Source: Gammaproteobacteria bacterium (lineage in GTDB: Bacteria; Pseudomonadota; Gammaproteobacteria; Pseudomonadales; Azotimanducaceae). Taken from it: 6,589 nucleotides of DNA. Both the position numbers and the translations under genes were made by a program. Below, piece after piece: positions 5,949-6,589 of this stretch (the stretch's first letter is position 1; every line of letters starts with the position of its first letter). The notes under the pieces were generated by a model, which made no database searches, was not told where the DNA came from, and worked only from the letters and a program-made list of their open reading frames with translations. Location of the stretch: positions 1-6,589 of the forward strand of contig JAUIKX010000202.1 in assembly GCA_030430515.1 (NCBI GenBank), in the 5' to 3' direction.

Positions 5949-6589
5949 ATGCAGCGGACGCAGCCCGTGGAAACACCCATCAATGATTACCTCAAGGAAC
6001 TCGCCAGCGCTGATGGCTCAGACCTCTACCTGAGCACTGGAGCGCCTCCAAGTGGCAAGTTCCAGGGCGAGCTGCGCCGGCTTTCAGACAAGATCTACGG
6101 GTCTGGTGAGGTCGAAGCCATCGCCGATGCGCTGATGGACGACGAGCAGCGTGCGGCTTTCCAGAAAGACCTGGAAATGAACCTGGCGATCTCCATACCC
6201 GGTGTGGGCCGCTTTCGCGTCAACATTTTCAAGCAGCGCAACGAAACCTCCATTGTTGCCCGCAACATCAACACCGATATACCGCGCTTCGACGATCTGG
6301 GTCTGCCGGAGGTGCTGCGCGAGGTGATCATGACCAAGCGCGGGCTCGTGCTCTTCGTCGGTGGCACGGGTTCTGGTAAGTCCACCTCACTGGCGGCCCT
6401 GATCGACCATAGAAACACCAATACCGGTGGGCACATCATCACGATCGAAGATCCCATCGAGTACGTGCACACGCATAAGAAGAGCATCATCAATCAACGC
6501 GAAGTCGGTGTGGATACGCGCAGCTTCCGCAACGCTCTGAAAAACACCCTCCGTCAGGCGCCGGACGTGATTCTCATCGGCGAGGTACG
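5949..6589 (+). CDS. pilU: PilU, type IV pilus retraction ATPase (3' truncated by window end)
   Basis: The first 213 codons of a PilT/PilU-family secretion ATPase of about 370-380 residues; the rest lies beyond the window. The N-terminal PAS-like domain shows GSDLYLSTGAPPSGKFQG (23-40) and GRFRVNIFKQRNETS (87-101). The RecA-like domain has the Walker A box GGTGSGKS at 138-145 with Lys144, and the Asp-box region ITIEDPIEYVH follows. The KKSIINQREVGVDTRSF and ALKNTLRQAPDVILIGE stretches match PilU rather than PilT, which has HRDT and ALREDPD there. PilU forms a cytoplasmic hexamer at the pilus base and works with PilT to retract pili for twitching motility. The ATG at 5949 gives a normal PilU N-terminus, although the ribosome site (AGCGAG) is weak. 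In-frame GTGs at 5892 and 5910 are alternatives, because no upstream stop closes the frame. The gene directly upstream is divergent, so pilT is not the preceding gene. Confidence 0.93.
   Translation, partial: MQRTQPVETPINDYLKELASADGSDLYLSTGAPPSGKFQGELRRLSDKIYGSGEVEAIADALMDDEQRAAFQKDLEMNLAISIPGVGRFRVNIFKQRNETSIVARNINTDIPRFDDLGLPEVLREVIMTKRGLVLFVGGTGSGKSTSLAALIDHRNTNTGGHIITIEDPIEYVHTHKKSIINQREVGVDTRSFRNALKNTLRQAPDVILIGEV

Noticed and set aside
6095..6493. A 132-codon minus-strand frame opposite pilU
   Set aside because: It is entirely antisense to the conserved PilU domain, including the Walker A box, and has no recognisable protein features.
5949..6589. Assignment as PilT or a type II/IV assembly ATPase (PilB/GspE)
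   Set aside because: The VGVDTRSF and ALKNTLRQAPDVILIGE blocks fit PilU rather than PilT, and the PilB/GspE N-terminal domain is absent.
1..6589. CRISPR array, tRNA or rRNA genes, insertion sequence or phage attachment site
   Set aside because: No regularly spaced direct repeats, cloverleaf-like segments, transposase or integrase motifs, or flanking terminal repeats were seen; nearly all of the window is explained by coding sequence.

Overview
The window is a GC-rich, densely packed piece of bacterial chromosome. The partial gene at its right end is a PilU-type twitching ATPase, a family typical of Gammaproteobacteria and Betaproteobacteria. Together with short spacers, start/stop overlaps and GC-rich third codon positions, this suggests a gammaproteobacterium or close relative. 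No RNA gene, CRISPR array, insertion sequence or phage gene was seen, so the species cannot be named from the sequence alone.

Layout. (1) Positions 2-3677, plus strand: a tight four-gene run. It holds the C-terminal part of a thiamine-diphosphate (ThDP) enzyme of the acetolactate synthase superfamily, a zinc-dependent medium-chain dehydrogenase, a phytanoyl-CoA dioxygenase (PhyH)-family Fe(II)/2-oxoglutarate oxygenase, and an exported nucleotide pyrophosphatase/phosphodiesterase-type alkaline phosphatase-superfamily enzyme. The first junction is a 2-4 nt gap and the next two are start/stop overlaps, so this is very probably one mRNA with coupled translation. (2) Positions 3668-5832, minus strand: a two-gene unit. 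It is transcribed from a DXD glycosyltransferase of the Gly_transf_sug/GT32 type into a beta-propeller protein whose C-terminal tail resembles tails found on polysaccharide-synthesis proteins. Its 3' end overlaps the end of the first operon by 10 bp. (3) Positions 5833-5948: a short divergent intergenic region, AT-rich on its left side. (4) Positions 5949-6589, plus strand: the 5' part of pilU, cut by the window edge.

How the genes may work together. An oxygenase of the PhyH family, a ThDP enzyme that could act as a C-C lyase, and an alcohol/aldehyde dehydrogenase are the three chemical types used in fatty-acid alpha-oxidation. The left operon may therefore be a small-molecule catabolic or tailoring pathway that hydroxylates, cleaves and oxidises or reduces a substrate, while the exported phosphodiesterase may release that substrate from a phosphoester outside the cytoplasm. 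This is inference; the substrate cannot be read from the sequence. The minus-strand pair looks like cell-surface glycan synthesis. PilU powers type IV pilus retraction and appears functionally separate.
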